Of a stretch of 64,000 nt of DNA, positions 1 through 8,827 are shown piece after piece (position 1 is the first letter of the stretch; every line of letters starts with the position of its first letter). The position numbers and the translations under genes were made by a program. Where the stretch lies: the NCBI RefSeq assembly GCF_019218755.1, contig NZ_JAHUWZ010000001.1, forward strand, positions 1,426,001 to 1,490,000, in the 5' to 3' direction. This stretch comes from Acidovorax sp. sif1233. Lineage in GTDB: Bacteria; Pseudomonadota; Gammaproteobacteria; Burkholderiales; Burkholderiaceae_C. The notes beneath the pieces are model-generated. The model was not told the origin of the DNA, did no database searches, and saw only the letters and a list, made by a program, of their open reading frames with translations.

Positions 1-27
1 GGCGCGGATTTCTTGAGCGATTTTCAT
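1..27 (-). CDS. efp: Elongation factor P, N-terminal 9 codons (partial)
   Basis: The minus strand reads ATG at 27-25 followed by codons for MKIAQEIRA up to the window edge. This is the characteristic start of betaproteobacterial EF-P, which relieves ribosome stalling at polyproline stretches. Only the first nine residues are inside the window, so the modified arginine is not visible. The gene lies directly downstream of earP on the same strand, the usual arrangement for a modified protein and its rhamnosyltransferase. No strong Shine-Dalgarno sequence is visible before the ATG. Confidence 0.8.
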
Positions 28-182
28 AGCAAGTTGCTTGGGTTGGGGCCGCTCAACGCGCGGGCCGGCAAATTCGCTGGGTGGACCAGCTGGTTTTGCC
101 CTGCCGATGCATGTTCCGCGGCGGGAATGCGCCAGGGCTGGACACCGGTGTGCCGCCCCTGTTTTGCGCAAAGCCCTGGATT

Positions 183-1337
183 TTACCGTTTTTCAGCGAC
201 AAAGCCCAAAAGCTGTGCGACGAGATTGTCCTGCGTCAGCAGCCGTGCACGGGCCGCCTGGATGCACGCGGTCCATTCCGCCAGGGTGGCGTCATCGGGC
301 CACTGCAGCGCAGCCTGGTCCAGTCCGTTCCAGGTGGCATGAAACCGCCGCAGCGAAGGCGGCGCCTGCAGCCAGTCCAGGAACGCCCGCAGCTTGTCGT
401 GGTGCGCGTTGTCGTGCTGGGGATAGATCTGCCAGACCAGCGCCTGCCCGGCCCAGAGTGCGCGCACCAGCGAGTCCTCGCCCCGCACGGCGTTGAAGTC
501 GCAGGCCCACAGCATCTCGTCGAAGGCGGGCTGGGGCCGGTGGGGCAGGTATGAAATGCAGAGCTGCTCGCGCTTGTCGGACAAGGGCTGGCGGTCAATT
601 TGGCTCGTCGTCTTGGCGCTGTCTTCCGCCAGCGCTGCCCGCACGGCGGCGGTGGGGCGACCGGGTGTGACGAGCAACTGCGTGGGCTGTGCCTGGCTGT
701 GGCGCAGCAGCTCAGGCAGGGCGGCGGGTTCGTAGCAGAATAGCGAAACCCAGCGCTGCTCTGGGCCGCCATGGCCCAGGCCGAACGCCGACGCGTGCCG
801 TGCACGCCAGGCGCTGCGGTCAAACACCACGCGCCGTGCCATCAGGCCGGGCTCGCGCAGCAGCCCGCCCGTGCCGGGGGTGAAGCCGGGATAGAAGAAC
901 CAGCGTGTCCAGCCGGCAGCGGGGCCGGACGAGAGGAGCGAGGAGAGCCTGTGATGGCGCTCCACATAGCTTTCAGCCGACAGGTATTCCAGATTGATCC
1001 AGACCGGTTTTGGGTGCTTTGGGCTCATGGCGCTTGATTGGCAAGCGCTGTAAGCTATGAATTCAGGAGCAATATCGCAACCGAACGCTTCCACCATCAC
1101 ATCGGGTGGCGGCTCGCCGGGGCCGGGCGGTGGCGAGCCCCAGGCGCGCAGCTCCACGCCGGGGCAGCCTGTGGGAGCCATCCATTGCAAGGCCGAGGCG
1201 TCGTCCACCCACAGCCGAACGCGGTGGCCCAGGCCGGCCAGCTGCGCCACCAGGCGCCAGCACACGCCAATGTCGCCAAAGTTGTCGATCACGCGGCAGA
1301 ACACGTCCCACTGCAGGGGGGCGGAAGACTGGGTCAT
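183..1337 (-). CDS. earP: EF-P arginine rhamnosyltransferase EarP
   Basis: EarP (DUF2331 family, 384 aa) transfers L-rhamnose from dTDP-rhamnose to a conserved arginine of EF-P in the cytoplasm. The N-terminal DNFGD motif (residues 18-22) carries the two aspartates essential in the family. The C-terminal RGEDS segment followed by a QIYPQ motif belongs to the nucleotide-sugar side. The start at 1337 is chosen because residue 10 onward matches EarP and because its ATG overlaps the stop of the upstream LysR gene (ATGA). Residues about 89-103 are encoded by a copy of the dispersed intergenic repeat (see repeat at 1018-1073), an unusual in-frame insertion. efp follows 156 bp downstream. Confidence 0.95.
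   Translation of the reverse strand: MTQSSAPLQWDVFCRVIDNFGDIGVCWRLVAQLAGLGHRVRLWVDDASALQWMAPTGCPGVELRAWGSPPPGPGEPPPDVMVEAFGCDIAPEFIAYSACQSSAMSPKHPKPVWINLEYLSAESYVERHHRLSSLLSSGPAAGWTRWFFYPGFTPGTGGLLREPGLMARRVVFDRSAWRARHASAFGLGHGGPEQRWVSLFCYEPAALPELLRHSQAQPTQLLVTPGRPTAAVRAALAEDSAKTTSQIDRQPLSDKREQLCISYLPHRPQPAFDEMLWACDFNAVRGEDSLVRALWAGQALVWQIYPQHDNAHHDKLRAFLDWLQAPPSLRRFHATWNGLDQAALQWPDDATLAEWTACIQAARARLLTQDNLVAQLLGFVAEKR
1018..1073 (+). repeat. Dispersed palindromic repeat, copy A, inside earP
   Basis: A core GCGCTT-GATTGG-CAAGCGC inverted repeat is followed by an AGCTATGAATTCAGGAGCAA-type right arm. It aligns over its whole length with copies at 6647, 14908 and 44535. Copy D (44535-44590) shares the exact 12-mer ATTGCTCCTGAA with the minus strand here, then ATAGCT, GCTT and AAT.AAGCGC in register. 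Unlike the other copies it lies within a coding sequence, in frame in earP. Confidence 0.75.
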
Positions 1338-2239
1338 GGGGCGGGGGTGGATGGCGGGGGGCTGCGCAGGTGATCGACCAGCAGCCGGGCGACGCTGGAG
1401 AGCGCCTCTTCCGAGCGCACGCACAGCGCCAGCCGCCGGTGTGCCCAGGGCTCGTTCAGCGTGAGGGTGCGCACGGCCAGCTTGCCCTGGTACAGCGCGG
1501 CGCTGCCGCGCGGCATCACGCCCACGCCCAGGCCGGCGTTGACCATGAGGCACAGCGCGTCGTAGCTGGTCACCTGGATGCGCAGGCGCAGGGGCAGCCC
1601 CGCCGCGGAGGCCGCCCGGGCCAACTGGTTGTTGATGGCGCTGTTGGGGTGGGCACCCACGAAGTCGAACGGGAGGGCATCGGCCAGCCGCACCGCCTTG
1701 CGGCGCGCCAGCGCGTGGCCGGTGGGAACCACCAGCACCAGTTCGTCGGTGCGGTAGGGCAGCAGCGTCACGCGCTCGCCGTAGTGGCCTTCGTTGAGGA
1801 TGCCCACGTCGGCCGCGTTCTCGGCCACGGAATGGGCGATGGCACTGCTGATCTGCTCCTGCAGGCGCACATCCACCTGCGGGTGCAGCGCCATGAAGCT
1901 CTGCAGCTCGGCCGGCAGGAACTGCGTGATGGCCGAGATGTTGGCCACCACGCGCACATGGCCGCGCACGCCCGTGCCGTAGTCATGCATCTGCGTGGCA
2001 ATGCCGTCCAGGTCGTTGAGCACGCCCCGTGCCATGTTCAGCAGCGCAAACGCGGCGGCGGTGGGCTCGGTGCCCTTGTTGCTGCGGGTGAACAGCTCCA
2101 CGCGCAGGGCCGCCTCCAGGTCGGCCAGGCGGCGGCTCACGGCCGAGGCGGCCAGGTGCTCGCGCGCGGCGGCGGCGGCGATGGTGTTTTCTTCCATCAC
2201 GGCCACGAACAGGCGCAGGGAGACGGGGTCGAGTTTCAT
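1334..2239 (-). CDS. LysR-family transcriptional regulator
   Basis: This is a 301-aa LysR-type regulator. The N-terminal winged helix-turn-helix (about residues 3-60, with the SAVSRRLADLE recognition region) is followed by a periplasmic-binding-like effector domain (about 90-295). It is transcribed divergently from the CoA-transferase at 2372, so it probably controls the CoA-transferase/lyase/Bug genes in response to their substrate; this is inferred from the divergent arrangement. Its TGA overlaps the earP ATG by four bases, which couples earP translation to this regulator. The effector cannot be told from sequence. Confidence 0.9.
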   Translation of the reverse strand: MKLDPVSLRLFVAVMEENTIAAAAAREHLAASAVSRRLADLEAALRVELFTRSNKGTEPTAAAFALLNMARGVLNDLDGIATQMHDYGTGVRGHVRVVANISAITQFLPAELQSFMALHPQVDVRLQEQISSAIAHSVAENAADVGILNEGHYGERVTLLPYRTDELVLVVPTGHALARRKAVRLADALPFDFVGAHPNSAINNQLARAASAAGLPLRLRIQVTSYDALCLMVNAGLGVGVMPRGSAALYQGKLAVRTLTLNEPWAHRRLALCVRSEEALSSVARLLVDHLRSPPPSTPAP

Positions 2240-2371
2240 GGACCGTGGATGGTACCCCGCCATGCTGGTTTGCGATGGCAGCTTCGTGCTTGAGCGATTT
2301 ACGGCGCCGCGCGTGCTGCGCATGATTCGCGCACACCGGCCCGGAGCGAGGCCGCAGGAGACTGTATTTCC

Positions 2372-3577
2372 ATGGATTCCGTTGCTTCCCCCGCCGCGCT
2401 GCAAGGCGTGCGCGTCATCGAAATGGGCCAGCTCATCGCCGGGCCCTTCTGCGGCAAGACGCTGGGCGAGTTCGGCGCCGACGTGATCAAGATCGAGGCC
2501 CCCGAGACAGGCGACCCCCTGCGCAACTGGCGCCTCATCAAGGAGGGCACCTCCGTCTGGTGGCAAGTGCAGTCGCGCAACAAGCGCTCGGTGGCACTCG
2601 ACCTGCGCCAGAAGGAAGGCCAGGACATCGCCCGCCAGCTCATCGCCGAGGCGGACGTGCTCGTCGAGAACTTCCGCCCCGGCACGCTCGAAGGCTGGGG
2701 CATGTCGCCCCAGGAGCTGCACGCGCTCAACCCCGGCCTGGTCATGCTGCGCATTTCGGGCTACGGCCAGACGGGGCCGTACCGCGACCTGCCCGGTTTT
2801 GGTGCCATTGGCGAGGCCATGGGCGGCCTGCGCCACCTCACGGGCGAGCCCGGCCGCGTGCCGGTGCGCGTGGGCGTGTCGATCGGCGACACGCTGGCGG
2901 CGCTGCACGGCACCATCGGCGTGCTCACGGCGCTGTACCACCGCAAGGTCAACGGCGGCAAAGGCCAGGTGATCGACGTGGCGCTGCACGAGGCGGTGTT
3001 CAACGTGATGGAAAGCCTGATCCCCGAATACAGCGCCTTCGGTGCCGTGCGCGAGGCCGCGGGCAGTGCGCTGCCGGGCATCGCGCCGTCCAATGCCTAC
3101 CCCTGTACCGACGGCTGGGTGCTGGTGGCGGGCAATGGCGACAGCATCTTCAAGCGCCTGATGGACGCGATTGGCCGGCCCGACCTGGGCGCCGCGCCCG
3201 ACCTGGCCAACAACACCGGCCGCGTGGCCCGCGTGGAAGAAATCGACGCCGCCATCGGCGCCTGGAGCGCGCAGCGCACGGTGCAGCAGGTGCTGGACGC
3301 CCTGGGCGCTGCCCGCGTGCCCGCCGGCAAGGTCTACACCGCCAAGGACATTGCGCAAGACCCGCACTACCGCGCCCGCGACATGCTGCTCACGCAACAG
3401 ACGCGCGACGGCTACACCGTGGAAGTGCCGGGCATCGTGCCCAAGCTCTCGGCCACGCCGGGCAGCATCCGCAGCAGCGCGCCCCACCTGGGCGACGACA
3501 CGAATGCGGTGCTGGCAGAGGCAGGCCTCACGGCCGAACAGATCGCGCTGCTGCGCAGCAAGGGGGTGATTCAATGA
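2372..3577 (+). CDS. CaiB/BaiF family III CoA-transferase
   Basis: This 401-aa family III CoA-transferase moves CoA from a donor such as succinyl-CoA to a carboxylic acid. The predicted catalytic aspartate is Asp173 in the VSIGDTLAALHG segment, matching the Asp that forms the glutamyl/aspartyl-CoA anhydride in formyl-CoA transferase. The N-terminal VIEMGQLIAGPF and LGEFGADVIKIE motifs are typical. An AGGAG lies about 12 nt before the ATG. Its TGA overlaps the ATG of the lyase gene (ATGA), so the two are translationally coupled. The likely job is activating the acid that the lyase cleaves. The acid is unknown; 3-hydroxy-3-methylglutarate or a related branched dicarboxylate is a reasonable guess. 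Confidence 0.93.
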   Translation: MDSVASPAALQGVRVIEMGQLIAGPFCGKTLGEFGADVIKIEAPETGDPLRNWRLIKEGTSVWWQVQSRNKRSVALDLRQKEGQDIARQLIAEADVLVENFRPGTLEGWGMSPQELHALNPGLVMLRISGYGQTGPYRDLPGFGAIGEAMGGLRHLTGEPGRVPVRVGVSIGDTLAALHGTIGVLTALYHRKVNGGKGQVIDVALHEAVFNVMESLIPEYSAFGAVREAAGSALPGIAPSNAYPCTDGWVLVAGNGDSIFKRLMDAIGRPDLGAAPDLANNTGRVARVEEIDAAIGAWSAQRTVQQVLDALGAARVPAGKVYTAKDIAQDPHYRARDMLLTQQTRDGYTVEVPGIVPKLSATPGSIRSSAPHLGDDTNAVLAEAGLTAEQIALLRSKGVIQ

Positions 3578-4554
3578 GCGCATCCAATACCGTGTGGCAG
3601 GGCGCGAACCAGCGCATCCACATGCAGGAGGTCGGCCTGCGCGACGGCTTGCAGATGGAAAAAGCCTTCGTGCCCACGGCCGACAAGATCGCACTGTGCA
3701 ATGCGCTGTCGGCAGCGGGCCTGGCCAAGATCGAGGTGACCTCGTTCACCTCGCCCACGGCCATTCCTGCGCTGAAAGACGCCGAGATCGTGATGCGCGA
3801 GATCACGCGCCGCCCGGGCACGGTCTACACCGCACTGGTGCCCAACCTGCGCGGGGCCGAGCGCGCCATCGAGTCGCGCACGGACGAGCTGAATCTCGTC
3901 ATGTCGGTGAGTACCACGCACAACCTGGCTAACCTGCGCATGACGCAGGAACAGTCGTTCGCGGCGTTGGCGCAGGTGGTGTCCCTGGCGCAGGGCGCCA
4001 ACGTGGCGGTGAATGTGTCGCTGTCCTGTGTGTTTGGCTGCCCCATGGAGGGTGATGTGGCCCAGGCCGATGCGTTCGGCTGGGTGCAGCGTTTTGTGGA
4101 TCGGGGCGTGCGTGGCATCACGCTGTGCGACACCACGGGCATGGCCTACCCCACGCAGGTGCACCAGCTCACGGCGGCCGCCCGCGCGCGCTGGCCGGGC
4201 GTGGAGTTCACCCTGCATTTCCACAACACGCGTGGCATGGGTTTGGCCAATGTGCTGGCGGCCATCGGCGCAGGCGCAGACCGGTTCGATGCCTCGCTGG
4301 GCGGCCTGGGCGGCTGCCCCTATGCGCCGGGCGCCAGCGGCAATGTGTGCAGCGAGGAGATCGTGCATGCGCTGGCGCTGATGGGTTATGACACCGGGGT
4401 GGATCTGGCGCAGCTCGTGGCGGTGGCGCAGCAACTGCCTGCGCTCATCGATCACGACATTCCCAGCCAGATCGCCAAGGCGGGTCCGCGCCTGGCGCTG
4501 CACCCGGTGCCTGCCGATTTCGAGGCGATCCGCGAAAGGGCGCTTGCCCGCTGA
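3574..4554 (+). CDS. Hydroxymethylglutaryl-CoA lyase family protein
   Basis: This 326-aa protein of the HMG-CoA lyase family splits a 3-hydroxyacyl-CoA to acetyl-CoA and a keto acid. Visible hallmarks are EVGLRDGLQ near residue 20 (catalytic Arg/Asp, metal ligand), SCVFGCPMEG, HFHNTRGMG (metal-binding histidines) and the cysteine loop GGCPYAPGASGN. The start at 3574 is set by the four-base overlap with the CoA-transferase. Together the pair can activate an acid and cleave it. Family members also act on citramalyl-CoA-like substrates, so the exact substrate is open. Confidence 0.93.
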   Translation: MSASNTVWQGANQRIHMQEVGLRDGLQMEKAFVPTADKIALCNALSAAGLAKIEVTSFTSPTAIPALKDAEIVMREITRRPGTVYTALVPNLRGAERAIESRTDELNLVMSVSTTHNLANLRMTQEQSFAALAQVVSLAQGANVAVNVSLSCVFGCPMEGDVAQADAFGWVQRFVDRGVRGITLCDTTGMAYPTQVHQLTAAARARWPGVEFTLHFHNTRGMGLANVLAAIGAGADRFDASLGGLGGCPYAPGASGNVCSEEIVHALALMGYDTGVDLAQLVAVAQQLPALIDHDIPSQIAKAGPRLALHPVPADFEAIRERALAR

Positions 4555-4601
4555 ACACGGGTGAGCCCGCATCACCCCAATAACACGAGGAGACAAACGC
4601 C

Positions 4602-5582
4602 ATGACATTTCACACCCCGCTGTCCCGCCGCATCTTTACCGTCGCCGTGCTGTGCTCCGCCGCCTTGGCCGCGGGCGCGCAGGACAAGTACCCCTCCAAG
4701 CCCATCACCGTGGTGGTGCCCCAGGCGGCGGGCGGCGCCAACGACGCCATTGCGCGCGTGGTGGCGCAAAAGCTCGGCGAGCAACTGGGCCAGAGCGTGA
4801 TCGTGGACAACCGCCCCGGCGCGGGCGGCACGCTGGCCACGGGCGCCACGGCCCGTGCGCGCAACGATGGCTATACCTTGCTGCTCACGGCCGACAGCGC
4901 CCATGTGATCGGCCCCGCGCTGTACAAGAACCCGGGGTTCGATCCCGTCAAGGATTTCGCGCCCGTGGCGCCCGTGGCCACGGCGGGCTATGTGTTGGTG
5001 GCACACCCATCCTTCCCCGCCAGCACGGTGGCGGAACTGGTGGCCTTGGCCAAGGCCAGCCCCGGCAAGTATTCGATCGCCTCGGCCGGCAATGGCACGC
5101 TGAACCACCTGATCGGCGAGATGCTGCAGAAGGCCGCCGGCATCCAGCTGCAGCACATTCCCTATAAGGGCTCGGCGGCGGCGGCCACCGACGTGGTGGG
5201 CGGACAGGTGCCGCTGTCGGTGCAAAGCCTGCCGTCGGCCATTGCGTTCATCAAGGCGGGCAAGCTCAAGGTGCTGGGCGTGGTCAATGAAAAACGCGTG
5301 GCGGCCTTGCCGGATGCCCCCACCATTGGCGAAACCCTCAAGGGCTTTGGCCAGGCGCCCTGGTACGCGCTGTTTGCCCCGGCCGGCACGCCCGCGCCCA
5401 TCGTGGCGCTGCTGCAGGCCGAGGTGGCCCGCGCGCTGGAGCACAAGGACGTGGTGGACAAGCTGGCCACCGTGGGCTGCGAGCCCTTCAAGGGCACGGC
5501 GGCGCAGCTGGCCGCGCTGGTGCAATCCGATCTGCCCAAGTGGAGCCGTGTCGTCAAGGACACGGGGGCGACGGTCGATTGA
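4602..5582 (+). CDS. Bug-family (TctC-like) periplasmic substrate-binding protein
   Basis: This 326-aa exported receptor of the Bug/TctC family (tripartite tricarboxylate receptor) binds carboxylates in the periplasm. A signal peptide of about 26 residues ends at AAGAQ. It is followed by the family core: YPSKPITVVVPQAAGGAND, the NRPGAGG loop, and the IPYKGSAAAATDVVGGQV segment around residue 190. GGAG precedes the ATG by about 9 nt. No TctA or TctB membrane subunit is in the window, as is common for the many orphan Bug proteins of Burkholderiales. Location behind the CoA-transferase and lyase suggests it brings in their acid substrate. Confidence 0.92.
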   Translation: MTFHTPLSRRIFTVAVLCSAALAAGAQDKYPSKPITVVVPQAAGGANDAIARVVAQKLGEQLGQSVIVDNRPGAGGTLATGATARARNDGYTLLLTADSAHVIGPALYKNPGFDPVKDFAPVAPVATAGYVLVAHPSFPASTVAELVALAKASPGKYSIASAGNGTLNHLIGEMLQKAAGIQLQHIPYKGSAAAATDVVGGQVPLSVQSLPSAIAFIKAGKLKVLGVVNEKRVAALPDAPTIGETLKGFGQAPWYALFAPAGTPAPIVALLQAEVARALEHKDVVDKLATVGCEPFKGTAAQLAALVQSDLPKWSRVVKDTGATVD

Positions 5583-5617
5583 GGGGCGGCCGCCGCCCCT
5601 TTCGGCTTTTCACTTTT
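5582..5617 (+). terminator. Terminator-like hairpin between the two Bug genes
   Basis: An 8-bp GC-rich stem (AGGGGCGG / CCGCCCCT, loop CCG) starts just past the stop codon of the first Bug gene. It is followed by a T-rich stretch including TTTT and TTTTTT. It should stop or attenuate transcription before the second receptor gene. Confidence 0.6.
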
Positions 5618-5664
5618 TTGGGGGTCAAACCCTTCGCAACAACGACAACGGAGACATCGCGTTC

Positions 5665-6645
5665 ATGAACACAACCCGCAAACAATTCACCATCCTGGCC
5701 CTCGCGGCCCTGGGCACCTGCTGTGTCGGCAGCGTGGGGGCGCAGGGCGCTTACCCGTCCAGGAACGTGACCCTGGTGGTGCCCACCGCCGCTGGCGGCA
5801 CCACGGACCTGTCGGCCCGCATGCTGGCGCAGGCGCTGGCGCCCGTGCTCGGCCAGTCGGTGGTGGTGGACAACAAGGGCGGCGGCAACGGCAACATCGC
5901 GGCATCCGCCGTGAAGCGCGCCGAGGCCGATGGCTACACGCTGCTGATGCAGTACTCCGGCTACCACGTGATCTCGCCCCACATCACCAGGCAAAAGCAG
6001 TGGGAGCAAGGCGACTTCCAACCCGTGGCCAACGTGATCTCGGCCCCGCAGATCATCGTGGTGCGCAACGACCTGCCCGTGAAGACGCTGGCCGAGCTCA
6101 TCGCCTACGCCAAGGCCAACCCGGGCAAGCTCAACTACGCCTCGTCGGGCAATGGCTCGCTGCAGCATGTGACCGGCGCCATGCTGGAGCAGCAGGGCGG
6201 CGTGAAGATGGTGCACGTGCCCTACAAGGGCACGGGCCCCGCGCTGCAGGACCTGCTGGGCGGCCAGGTGGACCTGACCTTCGGCACCGCGCCCCCGTTC
6301 ATGCCCCACATCGCCAGCGGCAAGCTGCGCGTGCTGGCCGTGACCGGCAAGCAGCGCCTGCCCAGCCTGCCCGACGTGCCCACCACCGCCGAGGCGGGCT
6401 ACCCCAAGGTCGATGCCACCTCGTGGTTCGCGGTGTTCGCCCCGGCCGCCGTGCCCAAGGCCGTGGTGGACAAGCTCACGGCCGACATCCGCACCGTGGT
6501 GCAGAACCCGGCCTTCCAGCAGAAGGCCCAGGAGCAGGGCGCCACGGCCGACTACCAGTCGCCCCCGCAGCTGGGCGAGAAGGTCAAGGCCGACCTGGCC
6601 AACTGGGCCTCGGTGGTGAAGACCTCGAAGATCGAAGCGGAATAA
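5665..6645 (+). CDS. Bug-family (TctC-like) periplasmic substrate-binding protein
   Basis: This is a second 326-aa Bug receptor, a paralogue of the one at 4602. It has a signal peptide ending near SVGAQ, then YPSRNVTLVVPTAAGGTTDLS, the DNKGGGNGNIA loop and the VPYKGTGPALQDLLGGQVD segment. GGAGAC lies just before the ATG at 5665, which is preferred over upstream in-frame codons because it gives a proper signal peptide. The two receptors may bind different acids or be differently expressed, given the terminator-like hairpin between them. Confidence 0.92.
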   Translation: MNTTRKQFTILALAALGTCCVGSVGAQGAYPSRNVTLVVPTAAGGTTDLSARMLAQALAPVLGQSVVVDNKGGGNGNIAASAVKRAEADGYTLLMQYSGYHVISPHITRQKQWEQGDFQPVANVISAPQIIVVRNDLPVKTLAELIAYAKANPGKLNYASSGNGSLQHVTGAMLEQQGGVKMVHVPYKGTGPALQDLLGGQVDLTFGTAPPFMPHIASGKLRVLAVTGKQRLPSLPDVPTTAEAGYPKVDATSWFAVFAPAAVPKAVVDKLTADIRTVVQNPAFQQKAQEQGATADYQSPPQLGEKVKADLANWASVVKTSKIEAE

Positions 6646-6646
6646 G

Positions 6647-6705
6647 GATCAAATTGGCCTTCAGCGCTTGATTGACAAGCGCCAGTAGCTATTATTTCTG
6701 TAGCA
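6647..6705 (+). repeat. Dispersed palindromic repeat, copy B
   Basis: The copy begins GATCAAATTGGCCTTC, continues with the AGCGCTTGATTGACAAGCGC inverted repeat and ends AGCTATTATTTCTGTAGC. It sits between the second Bug gene and uvrC. It is the most complete copy in the window and was used as the reference for the others. Confidence 0.8.
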
Positions 6706-6757
6706 TGCCGGGTGGAGGTGGCTGTGCGCTGTCCTGCGCGCAGCCACAATATGCGGC

Positions 6758-8767
6758 ATGTCTGATGTGCATTCCGAAGAACTGCTGGCGCAGGTGGCTG
6801 CGCTGCCCGCGCTGCCCGGTGTCTACCGCTATTTCGACGCCCAGGGCGCGCTGCTGTATGTGGGCAAGGCGCGCCACCTCAAGCGCCGCGTCTCGAGCTA
6901 CTTCACCAAGAACCATGGCGGCACGCGCATCGGCCACATGGTCGGCAAGATCGTGCGCATGGAGACCACGGTGGTGCGCTCCGAGGCCGAGGCGCTGCTG
7001 CTCGAAAACAACCTGATCAAGACGCTGAACCCCAAGTTCAACATCCTGTTCCGCGACGACAAGAGCTACCCCTATCTCAAGATCACCGGCACGCCGGGGG
7101 CTGCCGGGGCGGGCCGCGGGGATTCGCCCTCGCAGGTTTTCCCGCGCATGGCGTACTACCGGGGCGCCGTGGACAAGAAGCACCGCTACTTCGGCCCGTA
7201 CCCCAGCGCCTGGGCGGTGAAGGAGTCCATCCAGCTGCTGCAGAAGGTGTTCCGCCTGCGCACCTGCGAGGACACGGTGTTCGCCAACCGCACGCGGCCC
7301 TGCCTGCTGTACCAGATCAAGCGCTGCACGGGGCCGTGTGTCAACCTGATATCGCCCGAAGCCTATGCCGCCGACGTTGCGCATGCCGAGGCCCTGCTGC
7401 GCGGCGAGACGCAGGAGGTGCTGCAGGCCATGGAGGCGCGCATGATGGCGCACTCCGGCCAGCTTGAGTTCGAGCAGGCCGCAGAGGTGCGCAACCAGAT
7501 CCAGGCGCTGTCGCGCGTGCTGCACCAGCAGTCCATCGAGACCGCTCATGACAAGGACGTGGACATCCTGGCCGTGCGGGTGTTGGGCGGCCGTGCCTGC
7601 GTGAACCTGGCCATGGTGCGTGGCGGGCGGCATCTGGGCGACCGCCCGTACTTCCCCGTGCATGTGGAGGACGCCGCGGCCGTGTTCGAGGAAGAGGGGG
7701 GCGAAGGCGCCGACGACGCCACCCCCAACCGCGTCGCCCGCCGCGTGGAGGTGCTGGTGCTCGAGGCCTTCATTGCACAGCACTACATCGGCGTGCCCGT
7801 GCCCCCGGTACTGGTCACCAGCGAGCCGGTGGACAAGGCGCTGCTGGAAGCCCTGGGGGACCAGTGCGGCCTGCGCGTGACCGCCGTGCACCAGCCCCGC
7901 GAGCAGCGGCGCGCCTGGCTGGACATGGCGCAAAAGAACGCCGACCTGCAGCTGGCGCGCCTGCTGGCGGAAGAGGGCTCGCAGCAGGCGCGCACGCGCG
8001 CCCTGGCCGAAGCGCTGGACCTGCCGCCCGAGGACCTGGACCAGCTCACCATCGAGTGCTTCGACATCTCGCACACGGCCGGCGAGTCCACCCAGGCCTC
8101 GTGCGTGGTGTTCCACCACCACAAGATGCAGAGCAGCGAATACCGCCGCTACAAGATCGAAGGCATCACCGGGGGCGACGACTACGCCGCCATGCGGCAG
8201 GTGCTCACGCGCCGCTACAGCAAGGTGGCCGAAGCCGCGCGCGAGGCGGGGGGCATCGACTTTGCGGCCAACCCGGCGCCAGGGGCCGGCGAGCCCGTTC
8301 AGCCCCGGGGCGTTGCCCGCCTGCCCGACCTGGTGCTGATCGACGGCGGCAAGGGCCAGGTGGGCGTGGCACGCGAGGTGTTCACCGCGCTGGGGCTGGA
8401 CCTCACCCGCATCGTGGGCGTGGAAAAGGGCGAAGGCCGCAAGGTGGGGCTGGAGGAGCTGGTGTTCGCCGACGGGCGCGAGAAGGTCTACCTGGGCAAG
8501 GACTCGGCCGCGCTGATGCTGGTGGCCCAGATCCGCGACGAGGCCCACCGCTTCGCGATCACCGGCATGCGCGCGGCGCGCGCCAAGGTGCGCGTGGGCG
8601 GGGGCCAACTGGAGGAGATCGCCGGAGTGGGCCCCAAGAAGCGCGCCCGGCTGCTGCAGCGCTTTGGCGGTGTGCGGGGCGTGGCATCGGCCAGCGTGGA
8701 AGACCTGGCCACGGTGGACGGCATTTCGCGCGAGCTTGCCGAGGAAATCTACCGCGCATTGCGCTAG
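6758..8767 (+). CDS. uvrC: Excinuclease ABC subunit C
   Basis: UvrC makes the dual incisions of nucleotide excision repair in complex with UvrB. An N-terminal GIY-YIG nuclease domain (about 18-96: GVYRYF...LLYVGKA) is followed by the UVR helical-hairpin segment (about 220-255), the RNase H-like 5' nuclease domain ([12 protein letters not shown]) and a C-terminal helix-hairpin-helix pair ([11 protein letters not shown]...). At 669 aa it is longer than the usual about 610. The extra length sits in Glu/Gly- and Pro-rich loops around residues 110-125, 305-330 and 500-525, common in high-GC betaproteobacteria. pgsA follows. Confidence 0.97.
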   Translation: MSDVHSEELLAQVAALPALPGVYRYFDAQGALLYVGKARHLKRRVSSYFTKNHGGTRIGHMVGKIVRMETTVVRSEAEALLLENNLIKTLNPKFNILFRDDKSYPYLKITGTPGAAGAGRGDSPSQVFPRMAYYRGAVDKKHRYFGPYPSAWAVKESIQLLQKVFRLRTCEDTVFANRTRPCLLYQIKRCTGPCVNLISPEAYAADVAHAEALLRGETQEVLQAMEARMMAHSGQLEFEQAAEVRNQIQALSRVLHQQSIETAHDKDVDILAVRVLGGRACVNLAMVRGGRHLGDRPYFPVHVEDAAAVFEEEGGEGADDATPNRVARRVEVLVLEAFIAQHYIGVPVPPVLVTSEPVDKALLEALGDQCGLRVTAVHQPREQRRAWLDMAQKNADLQLARLLAEEGSQQARTRALAEALDLPPEDLDQLTIECFDISHTAGESTQASCVVFHHHKMQSSEYRRYKIEGITGGDDYAAMRQVLTRRYSKVAEAAREAGGIDFAANPAPGAGEPVQPRGVARLPDLVLIDGGKGQVGVAREVFTALGLDLTRIVGVEKGEGRKVGLEELVFADGREKVYLGKDSAALMLVAQIRDEAHRFAITGMRAARAKVRVGGGQLEEIAGVGPKKRARLLQRFGGVRGVASASVEDLATVDGISRELAEEIYRALR

Positions 8768-8827
8768 ACGCCGTGCTGATCGCGGCGCACCCGGAGTTCC
8801 CCGTGCCGCCGTGACACAATCGCCGCC

